Shown here one piece after another: positions 41,969 through 50,208 of a DNA stretch of 64,000 nt (positions within the stretch are counted from its first letter, which is position 1; every line of letters begins with the position of its first letter). The position numbers and the translations under genes are program-made. The notes beneath the pieces are model-generated. The model worked only from the letters and a program-made list of their open reading frames with translations, did not search any database and was not told where the DNA came from. The DNA comes from JAHFTY01 sp964584785 (GTDB lineage: Bacteria; Acidobacteriota; Terriglobia; 20CM-2-55-15). The stretch spans positions 1 through 64,000 of the forward strand of contig CAZPBY010000017.1 of assembly GCA_964584785.1 (NCBI GenBank). Reading direction: 5' to 3'.

Positions 41969-42707
41969 ATGCAACTTGCTCCGGGAACCTGCCTCGCGAA
42001 TTATGAAATTCTGACTTTGCTCGGCAAAGGTGGCATGGGCGAAGTGTATCGCGCGCGGGATTCGCGCTTGAAGCGGGACGTTGCAATTAAGACACTGCCC
42101 GAAGAGTTTTGTCGCGATCCCGAGCGTCTTGCGCCATTTCAACGCGAGGCGGAAGCGCTCGCGGCGCTGAACCATTCGAAGATCGGAAGTATTTACGATC
42201 TTCAGGAAACCGACGGGCTGCGATATCTCGTTCTGGAGTTGATCGAAGGTCCGACACTCGACGAACTGCTCAAACGACAGGGGCCGCTTCCGATTCGTGA
42301 CGCGCTGAATATCGCTCGCCAGATCTGCCAGGCATTGGAGGCGGCACATGCGAAAGGGATCATGCATCGTGATCTGAAGCCGGCGAACATCAAAGTGCTG
42401 CCGGACGGAAACATCAAGGTGCTGGATTTCGGTCTCGCCAAGGCCCTGGATAACCTGACGTCCCAACCGATGCTCTCGCATTCACCGACACTGAGTCTGG
42501 CGGCGACCAATCCTGGAGTCATTCTCGGAACGGCCGGATACATCTCTCCCGAACAGGCCAAAGGTCAGGAGACCGACCAGCGCGGCGACCTGTTTGCACT
42601 TGGTTGCGTGCTGTCAGCGGTTCCTCTTTTCACGCGCTCCCAGCGACACCCCAATGAGCATCGTCGTCACAAACTGGACATCTCTGCTGCCGCATCGCAC
42701 AAATTGA
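41969..42707 (+). pseudogene. Serine/threonine kinase gene with a large internal deletion
   Basis: The reading frame from 41969 encodes a normal Hanks-type kinase start: YEILTLLGKGGMGEVYRARD, VAIKTLPEEF, HRDLKPANIKVLP, VLDFGLAKAL and TAGYISPEQA, up to RGDLFALGCVL near 42612. There kinase homology stops. In the +1 frame the DNA then reads QRFLFSRAPSDTPMSIVVTN followed by WTSLLPHRTN and TGA at 42705-42707. That resembles the last residues of acidobacterial kinases whose C-terminus is a PD40 propeller. The remaining kinase lobe, the membrane helix and the propeller are missing, with a frameshift at the join. The product read through in the original frame (to 42730) is probably inactive. Confidence 0.8.
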
Positions 42708-42709
42708 CC

Positions 42710-42724
42710 ATAGTCTCTGACTAT
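42710..42724. promoter_or_regulatory. Palindromic operator candidate before the phd/vapC module
   Basis: ATAGTC, TCT, GACTAT is a perfect 6-3-6 inverted repeat 25 bases upstream of the antitoxin ATG at 42749. A TTGACC hexamer lies just before it (42704-42709). Phd/YefM antitoxins usually repress their own operon by binding short palindromes at the promoter, so this is the likely autoregulation site. No convincing -10 was found. Confidence 0.6.
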
Positions 42725-42748
42725 AGTTGATGCTACGATTGCAGCAAT

Positions 42749-42991
42749 ATGGAAGAGATCTCGATATCGATATTCAAAGCCACCTGCCTCGCGGTTCTCG
42801 AGCGAGTGCGGCGAACACGAAAGCCTATCCGCGTGACTCGGTTCGGACAGCCTGTCGCTGAAGTGACGCCACCCTCGATTGAGGCGAGCAAAGGCAGGCG
42901 GCTGGGCTCCATGGCTGGAACCGCTCGCGTGAAGGGCGATATCGTTTCGCCCGCGGGCAACGCCGACGATTGGGAGGCGCTAAAAAAATGA
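42749..42991 (+). CDS. Phd/YefM-type antitoxin
   Basis: The 80-residue product has the N-terminal DNA-binding pattern of the Phd/YefM family: ISISIFKATCLAVLERVRRT, RKPIRVTRFGQPVAEVTP. The C-terminal 35 residues (LGSMAGTARVKGDIVSPAGN, DDWEALKK) match the usual toxin-binding tail of antitoxins paired with PIN toxins; the phrase GDIVSP..DWEAL is typical. Its TGA overlaps the toxin ATG in ATGA. It should neutralise the PIN toxin downstream and repress the operon. The module lies immediately after the damaged kinase. Confidence 0.9.
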   Translation: MEEISISIFKATCLAVLERVRRTRKPIRVTRFGQPVAEVTPPSIEASKGRRLGSMAGTARVKGDIVSPAGNADDWEALKK

Positions 42992-43389
42992 GGCTTCTGC
43001 TCGACACGCACATCTGGATCTGGCAGGCCGTCGAGCCCGCTAAATTGAAAAGGCGAACTGCTGAGGCGATCCAGGATGAAGCCAACGAGCTGTGGCTATC
43101 CCCAATCAGTATTTGGGAACTGTCGATGCTAGTTCAAAAGGGTCGTATGAAGCTGGATGATGATGTCGATTCCTGGGTGGCCAGGATGTTTGCACAGATG
43201 ACGTTCCGCGAGGCTCCGCTGACGAACGATGTTGCCCTCGAAGTTTCGCGGCTTCGCTTCTTACATAAGGATCCTGCCGATCATTTCATTGCTGCATCCG
43301 CAAAGGTCTTCGACTTGACGCTCGTCACCGCGGATCCGCGCCTGCTGGCCTTGAAGTCCGAGGGAATTGCTGTTCTCTCGAACCGATAG
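42988..43389 (+). CDS. PIN-domain ribonuclease toxin, VapC type
   Basis: The ATG at 42988 overlaps the antitoxin stop (ATGA) and has GGGAGG eight to thirteen bases upstream; the product has 133 residues. It starts RLLLDTHIWIWQAVEPAKL, with the first acidic residue of the PIN site at Asp6. LSPISIWELSMLVQKGRMKL supplies the Glu; DPADHFIAASAKVFDLTLVTAD holds the later Asp residues. These form the Mg-dependent RNase centre. Such toxins often cleave tRNA or rRNA. The spacing and the WELxxL..GRI/M motif place it in the large VapC group paired with Phd-type antitoxins. Confidence 0.92.
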   Translation: MRLLLDTHIWIWQAVEPAKLKRRTAEAIQDEANELWLSPISIWELSMLVQKGRMKLDDDVDSWVARMFAQMTFREAPLTNDVALEVSRLRFLHKDPADHFIAASAKVFDLTLVTADPRLLALKSEGIAVLSNR

Positions 43390-43484
43390 ATCGCCGAGTC
43401 AGGCACCAGCGTTTGGACAGTTCCGGGGAACGTCTTAATTGCTAACCTGATTTGAGACAGAATAACCGTATCCAGGGAGGAATC

Positions 43485-45104
43485 ATGAACAGACTTAGCT
43501 TGGTGTCCTGCATGTGTCTCTTGCTCGCCTTAGCAACGTCCGTGTGGGCACAAACCGAACACGATCACGCCGCCATGGGAAACATCAAGGCGGGAACCGT
43601 TAATTTCGAGACCTCCTGCAATCCTGCCGTCAAAGACGATTTCAATCTGGCCGTCGCTGAGCTTCACTCCTTTTGGTTTCCGGAGTCACGCGCTCTTTTT
43701 GAAGGCGTGCTGAAGAAGGATTCGTCGTGCGCGATTGCGTATTGGGGTATCGCGCTCACACATTGGGGCAATCCGTTCGCGGGCCTGCGCTCGCCACAGA
43801 TTATTGCTGCCGGGAAAGCCGCGATTGAAAAAGGCCAGACCACCGGAAAGCCGACGCCTCGTGAAAAGGGATATATCGACGCCGTTGCCGGCCTCTTCTC
43901 GAGTGCGGACGTCAGCACGCAACGCGCCCGCGTTGTCGCATACGAAGGCGCGACCGAACTTGTCGCGAGTCAGAATCCGAATGACATGGAAGCGCGCATC
44001 TTCTGGGCCCTCGCTATCGCACAGACCGCGTTGCCGACGGACAAAACATTTGCGCAGAACCTGCGCGCAGCCGCGATCCTGGAACCGCTCTATAAAAAGT
44101 ATCCGAATCATCCGGGACTGGCCCACTACATCATCCACGCTTACGACGTGCCGCCGCTGGCGGCCAAGGCATTGCCCGCCGCGCGCGCTTACGCGGACAT
44201 TGCCCCATCTGTTCCTCACGCGCTGCACATGCCGTCGCATACGTTCACTCGCGTCGGTGCATGGAAAGAGTCTGTTGCTACCAACATCAAGTCTGCGGCA
44301 GAAGCCGAAAAAACCAACACGGCCGGAGAAGCGTTGCACGCGATGGACTACGAAACGTACGCCTATCTGCAGATGGCGATGGACAAGGAGGCTAAAGCTG
44401 TCCTCGATCACGCGATGACGATCGCGAGTTTACCGGCAGCCAACGTCACAGCCGGCGCGCCCGGCGCCAACACCTTCGCTGTCGCCGCCATGCCTGCGCG
44501 CTTCGCGATGGAACGCGGACAGTGGGCCGAGGCGATGACGCTCAAGGTCACGCCCGCGCCCAACACTCCTTATACCGAGGCGATCACGCACTTCGCTCGC
44601 GCTCTAGGCGCTGCCCGCGCCGGCAAGCCTGCAGCGGCGGCCGCCGACATTGAGCGCCTTTCCGCGATCCACGATCGCGAAATCGAATTGAAGGATGCGT
44701 ACTGGGCCGAGCAAGTCGACATTCAACGGCGAGTCGCGGAAGCGTGGGGGATGTTCGCCGAGGGCAAGAAGGACGAAGGCATCAAAGCTCTGGCCGCAGC
44801 CGCGAATGCGGAAGATCTCACCGACAAGTCTGCGGTTACGCCCGGCCCGCTTGCGCCGGCACGCGAACTCTACGGCTTCATGCTTCTCGAAGCCGGGCGG
44901 CCGCAGGAAGCATTCGCTGCTTTTGAAGCTGTGACGAAGAAAGAACCCAACCGCTTCCTCGCGATTTACGGCGCCGGCAGAGCAGCCGAAGCTACCAAAC
45001 AAACGGCGAAGGCGAAGGCCTACTACAAACAGATTGTCGAAATCTGCAAAGACGCTTCGCCGGATCGGCCCGAACTGGCATACGCGAGAAAAATGGCGAA
45101 GTGA
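43485..45104 (+). CDS. Exported TPR-repeat protein
   Basis: The ATG at 43485 follows AGGGAGG and gives 539 residues. The signal peptide is SLVSCMCLLLALATSVWAQ. The next part, VNFETSCNPAVKDDFNLAVA with ELHSFWFPESRALFEGVLKK and CAIAYWGIALTHWGNPF, resembles TPR-type helices of many exported proteins of this lineage. Further TPR-like units recur to the end, e.g. GFMLLEAGRPQEAFAAFEAV. A His-rich HPGLAHYIIHAYDVPPLAAK stretch and HALHMPSHTFTRVGAW in the middle could bind metal. The family is widespread in soil bacteria and of unknown function. The gene stands between the phd/vapC module and a terminator. Confidence 0.82.
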   Translation: MNRLSLVSCMCLLLALATSVWAQTEHDHAAMGNIKAGTVNFETSCNPAVKDDFNLAVAELHSFWFPESRALFEGVLKKDSSCAIAYWGIALTHWGNPFAGLRSPQIIAAGKAAIEKGQTTGKPTPREKGYIDAVAGLFSSADVSTQRARVVAYEGATELVASQNPNDMEARIFWALAIAQTALPTDKTFAQNLRAAAILEPLYKKYPNHPGLAHYIIHAYDVPPLAAKALPAARAYADIAPSVPHALHMPSHTFTRVGAWKESVATNIKSAAEAEKTNTAGEALHAMDYETYAYLQMAMDKEAKAVLDHAMTIASLPAANVTAGAPGANTFAVAAMPARFAMERGQWAEAMTLKVTPAPNTPYTEAITHFARALGAARAGKPAAAAADIERLSAIHDREIELKDAYWAEQVDIQRRVAEAWGMFAEGKKDEGIKALAAAANAEDLTDKSAVTPGPLAPARELYGFMLLEAGRPQEAFAAFEAVTKKEPNRFLAIYGAGRAAEATKQTAKAKAYYKQIVEICKDASPDRPELAYARKMAK

Positions 45105-45396
45105 AGAAATAGACCGATCAACTGACGCTGCGAGCAAGAAGCTCGACCGGGTGAAGGACTTCGAGACGATTTTCAATCGCCCGGAATCACCTTCATGTCC
45201 CCGGAGTTAACTGAACGAGTCGCAGCGTTAAACGACAAGTCCCGCGGAGCCAATTTCAAAGCCACGCTGCCAACTTCAGCGGTCACGCTGCCGATTTCAC
45301 GAATCGGTTTGGTATTTGTGTGGTTGTTTCTTGTAACGCAACAGCCCCCGGCCGCAGCCGGGGGCTTTAGGGATTGTGTCGTCGCCAACTGAAGGC
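45105..45396. other. Intergenic region between the TPR and aminotransferase genes
   Basis: The 292 bases separate two convergent genes. A short reverse frame at 45173-45388 is open, but its translation is not protein-like at its start and runs through the hairpin below. The only structured element is the strong hairpin at 45343-45366. I see no gene here. Confidence 0.6.
45343..45366. terminator. Strong GC hairpin between convergent genes
   Basis: AGCCCCCGGC, loop CGCA, GCCGGGGGCT is a perfect ten-pair stem. It lies between the convergent TPR gene (ends 45104) and the Tat aminotransferase gene (ends 45397), suiting a two-way terminator. The T-tract is short (TTTAG) on the forward strand and absent on the other. 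Confidence 0.6.
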
Positions 45397-46605
45397 TTAC
45401 GCTCCGCCGACTCCGGCGCTCGTCGATTTGGCGTCGACGAAAATTTCTTTAAAGGCCGCCATGAATTTCCCCATTTCTTCGGCGGTCCCGACGGACACGC
45501 GCAGATGTTGCGTCATCGGCGGGAACGGGCGGCCGACGGAAATATTTTTCTTGGCGAAGTCCTGAATCACGCCCTGAACTTCGCGCTTGACGCCGACCAT
45601 GAAGAAATTGGCGTCCGACGGAATCGACTCGTACCCCAGCGCCTTCAGGTCCGCCATGGTTTTGTTTCGGATTTCGGTGTTCAGCCGCTTCACTTTATCC
45701 GCGTTTGCCGTGTCTTTCAGCACCGCGGCACCGGCAAAACGGACGGCAACGTTGAGGCTTCCGGATTGGAACCGGCGCATTTCCCCAAGCAGATCGGGGC
45801 GGGCCAGCGCATATCCGAGCCGCATGCCGGCAAGACCGCCGATCTTCGAGAACGTTCTCGCCACAATCACCGGCCGTCCTTCGATCACGTACTGAATCGA
45901 CGATTCATAATTCGGATTGTCGACGAAGTGGTGATACGCCTCGTCGATCAGCACCGGCACATCTTCCGGCAGCCCGTCGAGCAACTGTTTGATGTCTTGT
46001 TTGGGGATGATCATGCCGGTCGGATTGTTCGGATTGCAGATGTAAACGAGACCGACATCGCGATAGTGCTGCTTCACGGTTCGAATCATCGCCGGAATGT
46101 TTTGGCTGTAATCGGGATTGAGGGGCAGCCGGATCGATTCGGCTTTAATGTTCGTCGCCTGAGAATACACATCGTTGTATGTGGGCTCGACACCAACGAC
46201 CTTCTTTGCGCGCTCGATCAGGAACGCCGTGCCTGCCAGATGCAGGATCTCGCCCGAACCGGAACCGAAAAGAATGTGCTCCCGTTTGATACCCGGGTGA
46301 TACGCGAGCAAAGCATCGTTGAGACCGCCGTCGGGCGCGCCATAGAGATGCCCGAACTTGAACGAGTCGTTCATCGCCTGTTTGACGTTATCGGCGATAC
46401 CGTAAGGGTTTTCGTTATTGCTCAGCTTAACAACGGGGACATCGGGATTGCCGCCGCGTCCTCGCATTCCTGCGGCTCCCTGACCTGGCGCACCGCCGCG
46501 CTGTCCTCTACCCTGGGCCGATACTTCTTCTAACGATCCGACATAAGTCAATGCCGCAGCCAGTCCACCCATGAAGCTTCGGCGGGTCACGTTCTTCGAG
46601 TCCAT
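45397..46605 (-). CDS. Tat-exported histidinol-phosphate-aminotransferase-like PLP enzyme
   Basis: The 402-residue protein begins with a twin-arginine signal: NVTRRSFMGGLAAALTYVG, then a linker rich in Gly, Arg and Gln (GRGQRGGAPGQGAAGMRGRG). The enzyme part starts about residue 57 with VVKLSNNENPYGIADNVKQA, the HisC-type beginning. Other marks are YICNPNNPTGMIIPKQDI, LIDEAYHHFVDNPN and the PLP lysine in RTFSKIGGLAGMRLGYALA. It would transfer amino groups between amino and keto acids, unusually after export with its cofactor already folded, which the Tat route allows. It is divergent from a quinoprotein dehydrogenase whose sequence carries a similar Arg/Gly-rich tract. Histidine synthesis is unlikely outside the cytoplasm. 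Confidence 0.88.
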   Translation of the reverse strand: MDSKNVTRRSFMGGLAAALTYVGSLEEVSAQGRGQRGGAPGQGAAGMRGRGGNPDVPVVKLSNNENPYGIADNVKQAMNDSFKFGHLYGAPDGGLNDALLAYHPGIKREHILFGSGSGEILHLAGTAFLIERAKKVVGVEPTYNDVYSQATNIKAESIRLPLNPDYSQNIPAMIRTVKQHYRDVGLVYICNPNNPTGMIIPKQDIKQLLDGLPEDVPVLIDEAYHHFVDNPNYESSIQYVIEGRPVIVARTFSKIGGLAGMRLGYALARPDLLGEMRRFQSGSLNVAVRFAGAAVLKDTANADKVKRLNTEIRNKTMADLKALGYESIPSDANFFMVGVKREVQGVIQDFAKKNISVGRPFPPMTQHLRVSVGTAEEMGKFMAAFKEIFVDAKSTSAGVGGA

Positions 46606-46669
46606 AAAGGAGCCTCCGTTCGAAATGTTGGAAACGGATTTTATGCTACAACCAGGGCATTTGCGAAGC

Positions 46670-46675
46670 TATAAT
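46670..46675 (+). promoter_or_regulatory. Possible -10 element of the quinoprotein gene
   Basis: TATAAT at 46670-46675 lies 45 bases before the ATG at 46720, which has CAGGAGTGA as ribosome site. A matching -35 at 17 bases is not convincing. The 114-base divergent gap must also hold the promoter of the Tat aminotransferase gene. Confidence 0.35.
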
Positions 46676-46719
46676 CGCCCCCATTGTTGCCAACCAATTT
46701 CGTACTAGAACAGGAGTGA

Positions 46720-49002
46720 ATGATGTCGCGTCGAAAACTTGTTGGAAGGGCACTCGCCCTCGTGGTGTTGCTTGCCGGGCTGGCGGCGGTGATGCCCCAT
46801 GGAGTCAGCCAAACTAGTAATCAATATCCTGCGCAACCCAGCACTAAAAGCGGTGAGTGGCCGATGTACACCGCGGATCTTCGAGGCAGCAAGTACTCGC
46901 CTCTCGATCAGATCAACGCCGGCAATTTCAACAAACTCGAAGTGGCGTGGCGGTTCAAGACCGACAATCTCGGTCCCCGTCCCGAAAACAAGCTCGAAGG
47001 GACGCCGCTCATGGTCAAGGGCACCGTTTACGCCACAGCCGGCAGCCGCCGCGCCGTGGTCGCCCTCGACGGCAAGACTGGCGAACAACTCTGGGTCTAC
47101 CGGCTGGACGAAGGACGCCGCGCCCAGCTTGCGCCACGGCAGCTTTCCGGACGTGGAATCGCCTACTGGACCGACGGCCGAGGTGACGAGCGCATCGTTC
47201 TCGTCACGATCGGTTACCGGCTGGTCGAGTTGAACGCCAAGACAGGCCAACCGATCATGGCGTTCGGAAAAGAAGGCATGATCGATCTTAAAGATGGTGT
47301 CATCGTCGGCAAGGACAAACAGATTGATCTTGAAGCCGGAGAAATCGGACTGCACGCGACAGCGACCGTTGTTGGCGACACGATCATCGTGGGCTCTTCG
47401 ATGGCCGAAGGTCTCGGTTACCGGTTCAGCATGAACGCAAAGGGTCTTGTCCGAGCTTACGACGCGAAGACCGGCAAGCTGATCTGGCGCTTCAACACGA
47501 TTCCCAAACCCGGCGAGTTCGGTAACGACACGTGGGAAAACGGATCGTGGGAATGGACCGGCAATGTCGGCGTCTGGTCGCAGATTACGGTCGACCCGGA
47601 TCTTGGACTCGTTTATCTGCCCGTCGAAACTCCGACAATCGACGAGTATGGTGGCAACAGACCGGGAAACAATCTCTTCGCGGAAAGCCTCGTTGCGGTG
47701 GATCTGAAGACCGGAGTCCGGAAGTGGCACTTCCAGCTCGTCCATCATCCACTGTGGGATCACGATATTTCTTCGGCGCCGTTACTCGTGGATGCCACGA
47801 TCAACGGAACGCCGCGAAAGCTGGTGGCACAACCGACGAAGCAAGGCTGGCTCTACGTTTTCGATCGCACGAACGGTCAGCCGATCTGGCCGATGCCGGA
47901 AACAGCGGTTCCACAGTCCGACGTCGCGTACGAAAAGACATCTCCCACCCAGCCGATCCCCAGCAAGCCCGCGCCATACTCGCGAACGTATGTTTCGACG
48001 AACGACGTCATCGATTTCACTCCGGCATTGCGGGCGCAGGCGTTGGAGAACCTCAAGAAGTATCGTTGGGAACAATCGCCGTTCGTTCCTCCGACCGGTC
48101 CGCAGAGCGACAAGCTCGGTTCGATCAACATCGGCAACACGCTCGGCGGTATCAACTGGGCGGGCGCCGGTTTCGATCCCGAGACGGCGACGTTCTACGG
48201 TCAGGCATCGAACGCATCCATCACTGCGGCGAGCCACAGCGAAGCCTACCTGGCAGCAGTGAGTCCTGAAACACAATCGAAGAATCGCATTCCGATTTGG
48301 GAAAGTCCGAACTATGGCCGTCCTGGTGGAACCGCAGCTGTCGGCGCGCCCGGTGGCGCGGGTGGCGGTGCCGCGCCTGCTGCAGGCGCCGGACGTGGTG
48401 CAGCGCCAGAAGCCGGTGCGGGACGTGGTCAACGAGGCGGTGGTGCCGGTGCAGCAGCTGCCGGTCAACGCGGCGCTGCTCCTGCCGCCGGAGGCCGTGG
48501 CGGTGAAGGTGGTGGACGCGGCGCAATGACGCAGGGACTTGAAGGGTTGCCGATCGTGAAACCGCCCTACGGTGTCGTGGCAGGAATCGATCTGACCACC
48601 GGCAATACGAAGTTCCAGGTCCCCCACGGCGACACACCGGACAACATTCGCGCGGCGCTCGATCGGCTTGGGATCAAGTACGAAGGCAAGACCGGACAGA
48701 CATCCGTTCAGGCCGGCGTCCTGATCACCAAGACCCTGCTCGTCGTGGGCGATACGCAGTTGACCACCACGCCGGAACACCCGCGCGGCGCGTTGCTGCG
48801 AGCATACGACAAGCAAACTGGTAAGGAAGTGGGCGGCGTTCTGATGCAGGCGCCTCAGAGCGGATCGCCGATGACCTACATGATCGACGGCAGGCAGTAC
48901 ATCATCGTCGCTACCAGCGGCGGTGCAGCAACCGGCGAATACGTGGCATTTGCGCTGCCGCAATCGGAGCTTCCGAAAACGACAGCGGCCGGTCAGAAGT
49001 AA
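46720..49002 (+). CDS. Exported PQQ-dependent (quinoprotein) dehydrogenase with an Arg/Gly/Ala-rich insert
   Basis: The 760-residue protein starts with a hydrophobic signal (LALVVLLAGLAAVMPHGVSQ). The eight-bladed propeller pattern follows: GEWPMYTADLRGSKYSPLDQ, VYATAGSRRAVVALDGKTGE, QLWVYRLDEG, and KGLVRAYDAKTGKLIWRFN. LVHHPLWDHDISSAPLLVDA is typical of glucose/alcohol quinoproteins. Between about residues 532 and 605 lies a low-complexity insert of Gly, Ala and Arg, with AAPAAGAGRGAAPEAGAGRG and RGGEGGGRGAM; the propeller then resumes with KPPYGVVAGIDLTTGNTKFQ. It would oxidise a sugar or alcohol in the periplasm. The substrate is unknown. It lies divergent from the Tat aminotransferase. 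Confidence 0.88.
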   Translation: MMSRRKLVGRALALVVLLAGLAAVMPHGVSQTSNQYPAQPSTKSGEWPMYTADLRGSKYSPLDQINAGNFNKLEVAWRFKTDNLGPRPENKLEGTPLMVKGTVYATAGSRRAVVALDGKTGEQLWVYRLDEGRRAQLAPRQLSGRGIAYWTDGRGDERIVLVTIGYRLVELNAKTGQPIMAFGKEGMIDLKDGVIVGKDKQIDLEAGEIGLHATATVVGDTIIVGSSMAEGLGYRFSMNAKGLVRAYDAKTGKLIWRFNTIPKPGEFGNDTWENGSWEWTGNVGVWSQITVDPDLGLVYLPVETPTIDEYGGNRPGNNLFAESLVAVDLKTGVRKWHFQLVHHPLWDHDISSAPLLVDATINGTPRKLVAQPTKQGWLYVFDRTNGQPIWPMPETAVPQSDVAYEKTSPTQPIPSKPAPYSRTYVSTNDVIDFTPALRAQALENLKKYRWEQSPFVPPTGPQSDKLGSINIGNTLGGINWAGAGFDPETATFYGQASNASITAASHSEAYLAAVSPETQSKNRIPIWESPNYGRPGGTAAVGAPGGAGGGAAPAAGAGRGAAPEAGAGRGQRGGGAGAAAAGQRGAAPAAGGRGGEGGGRGAMTQGLEGLPIVKPPYGVVAGIDLTTGNTKFQVPHGDTPDNIRAALDRLGIKYEGKTGQTSVQAGVLITKTLLVVGDTQLTTTPEHPRGALLRAYDKQTGKEVGGVLMQAPQSGSPMTYMIDGRQYIIVATSGGAATGEYVAFALPQSELPKTTAAGQK

Positions 49003-49016
49003 CCCGACAGGTTTCT

Positions 49017-49090
49017 CATGAAGCCCGTCGAGATTTGGGGACGCACACCTGAATTGCGGTGTGCGTCCCCAAATCTCGACGGGCTTCATG
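49017..49090. repeat. Perfect palindrome, family 2, copy 1
   Basis: The arms 49017-49049 and 49058-49090 are exact inverted copies of 33 bases beginning CATGAAGCCCGTCGAGATTT, with an eight-base loop. The outer part (GAAGCCCGTCG) is shared with family 1, the inner part (GGTGTGCGTCCCCA) with the copy at 33265-33328. It lies between the quinoprotein gene and the propeller-like gene, which run the same way. Confidence 0.9.
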
Positions 49091-49131
49091 ACTAAATGTT
49101 CAAGTAAAACTCCGAATCCGATGGAGGAAAA

Positions 49132-50208
49132 ATGGTCAAGATTCGAACCCTGTTCTGCGCAACACTGGTGATCGTGCTTTTCGCGGCGATCGGAATAGCG
49201 CAATTAACTTCAAGCTTGAAACCGGGCAAGGCCGACCTCAAATCCGCGGGTCCCCTGGCTTTCGCGCCGGAAGGCATTCTGCTCGTGGGCGATTCGATGG
49301 CCGCCGCGGTTTATGCGATCGACACGCAGGACCGAACCCCTTCAACGGCATCGACGGTCGACGTCAAGGACGTCGGCGACAAAGTTGCGGCGCTGCTGGG
49401 CACGACTGCCGATCAAATCATGATCAATGATCTGGCCGTGAATCCGATCTCACACAAGATCTATCTCTCCATATCCCGCGGACGAGGACCGACCGCAGCA
49501 CCGGTTATTGTGCGAATGGAGACCACAGGCAAACTGGAAGAAGTCGCTCTGGAGAACGTGCGGTATTCGAAGGCTCTGCTCCCCAATGCCGCGGAAGGGG
49601 CTCGTGAACGGCCGGAATCCATCACGGATCTGGCTTTCGTCGACAATCAGGTTATCGTCGCCGGTTTGTCCAGTGAAGAATTCTCATCGAACCTGCGGTC
49701 GATTCCGTTCCCGTTTCAAACGGTCTCGAAGGGCAGCAACATCGAGATCTGGCACGGCTCGCACGGACGATTCGAGACGAACTCCCCGGTCCGTACGTTT
49801 GTTCCTTATCAGTACAAACAGGAACAATTGATCCTGGCTGCTTACACGTGCACGCCTCTGGTCAAGTTCCCGTTGAAGCAACTTCAGCCGGGTTCCAAGG
49901 TTCAGGGCACGACGATCGCGGAGATGGGCGCCGGCAATCGTCCCATCGACATGATTGTTTATTCAAAGGGCGGCAAGGATTACCTGCTGATGAGCAACAA
50001 CAGCCTTGGCGTGACGAAAATGTCGACCGAAAGGTTGGAAACGTACAACGCCATCACCACACCCATTTCCGGCAAAGCGGGCGTTCCGTACGAGACACTC
50101 GATCTGAAAGGCGTCGAGCAGCTGGACAAGCTCGACAACAACACCGCAGTCGTGCTGCAAAAAAGCGCCACCGGATCGATCGGCATCCGCTCGATCGCTC
50201 TGCCGTAA
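49132..50208 (+). CDS. Exported protein with propeller-like repeats, function unknown
   Basis: The ATG at 49132 has GGAGGAAAA just upstream and gives 358 residues. The signal peptide is TLFCATLVIVLFAAIGIAQ. The mature chain reads as blades of a beta-propeller, for example GPLAFAPEGILLVGDSMAAA, INDLAVNPISHKIYLSISRG, DLAFVDNQVIVAGLSSEEF and IDMIVYSKGGKDYLLMSNNS. It has no recognised catalytic motif. It follows the quinoprotein dehydrogenase in the same direction with a family-2 palindrome between. Its stop codon is directly followed by a perfect family-1 palindrome. A structural or binding role outside the cytoplasm is likely. Confidence 0.78.
   Translation: MVKIRTLFCATLVIVLFAAIGIAQLTSSLKPGKADLKSAGPLAFAPEGILLVGDSMAAAVYAIDTQDRTPSTASTVDVKDVGDKVAALLGTTADQIMINDLAVNPISHKIYLSISRGRGPTAAPVIVRMETTGKLEEVALENVRYSKALLPNAAEGARERPESITDLAFVDNQVIVAGLSSEEFSSNLRSIPFPFQTVSKGSNIEIWHGSHGRFETNSPVRTFVPYQYKQEQLILAAYTCTPLVKFPLKQLQPGSKVQGTTIAEMGAGNRPIDMIVYSKGGKDYLLMSNNSLGVTKMSTERLETYNAITTPISGKAGVPYETLDLKGVEQLDKLDNNTAVVLQKSATGSIGIRSIALP

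Noticed and set aside
45173..45388. Reverse frame of 71 codons
   Set aside because: Begins in the reverse strand of the end region of the aminotransferase gene and passes through the terminator hairpin; no support for translation.
45376..46533. Forward frame of 385 codons
   Set aside because: Antisense to the Tat aminotransferase gene; starts inside the terminator region.
47782..49203. Reverse frame of 473 codons
   Set aside because: Antisense to the quinoprotein gene and Cys/Arg-rich because of the Gly/Ala-rich insert on the other strand.
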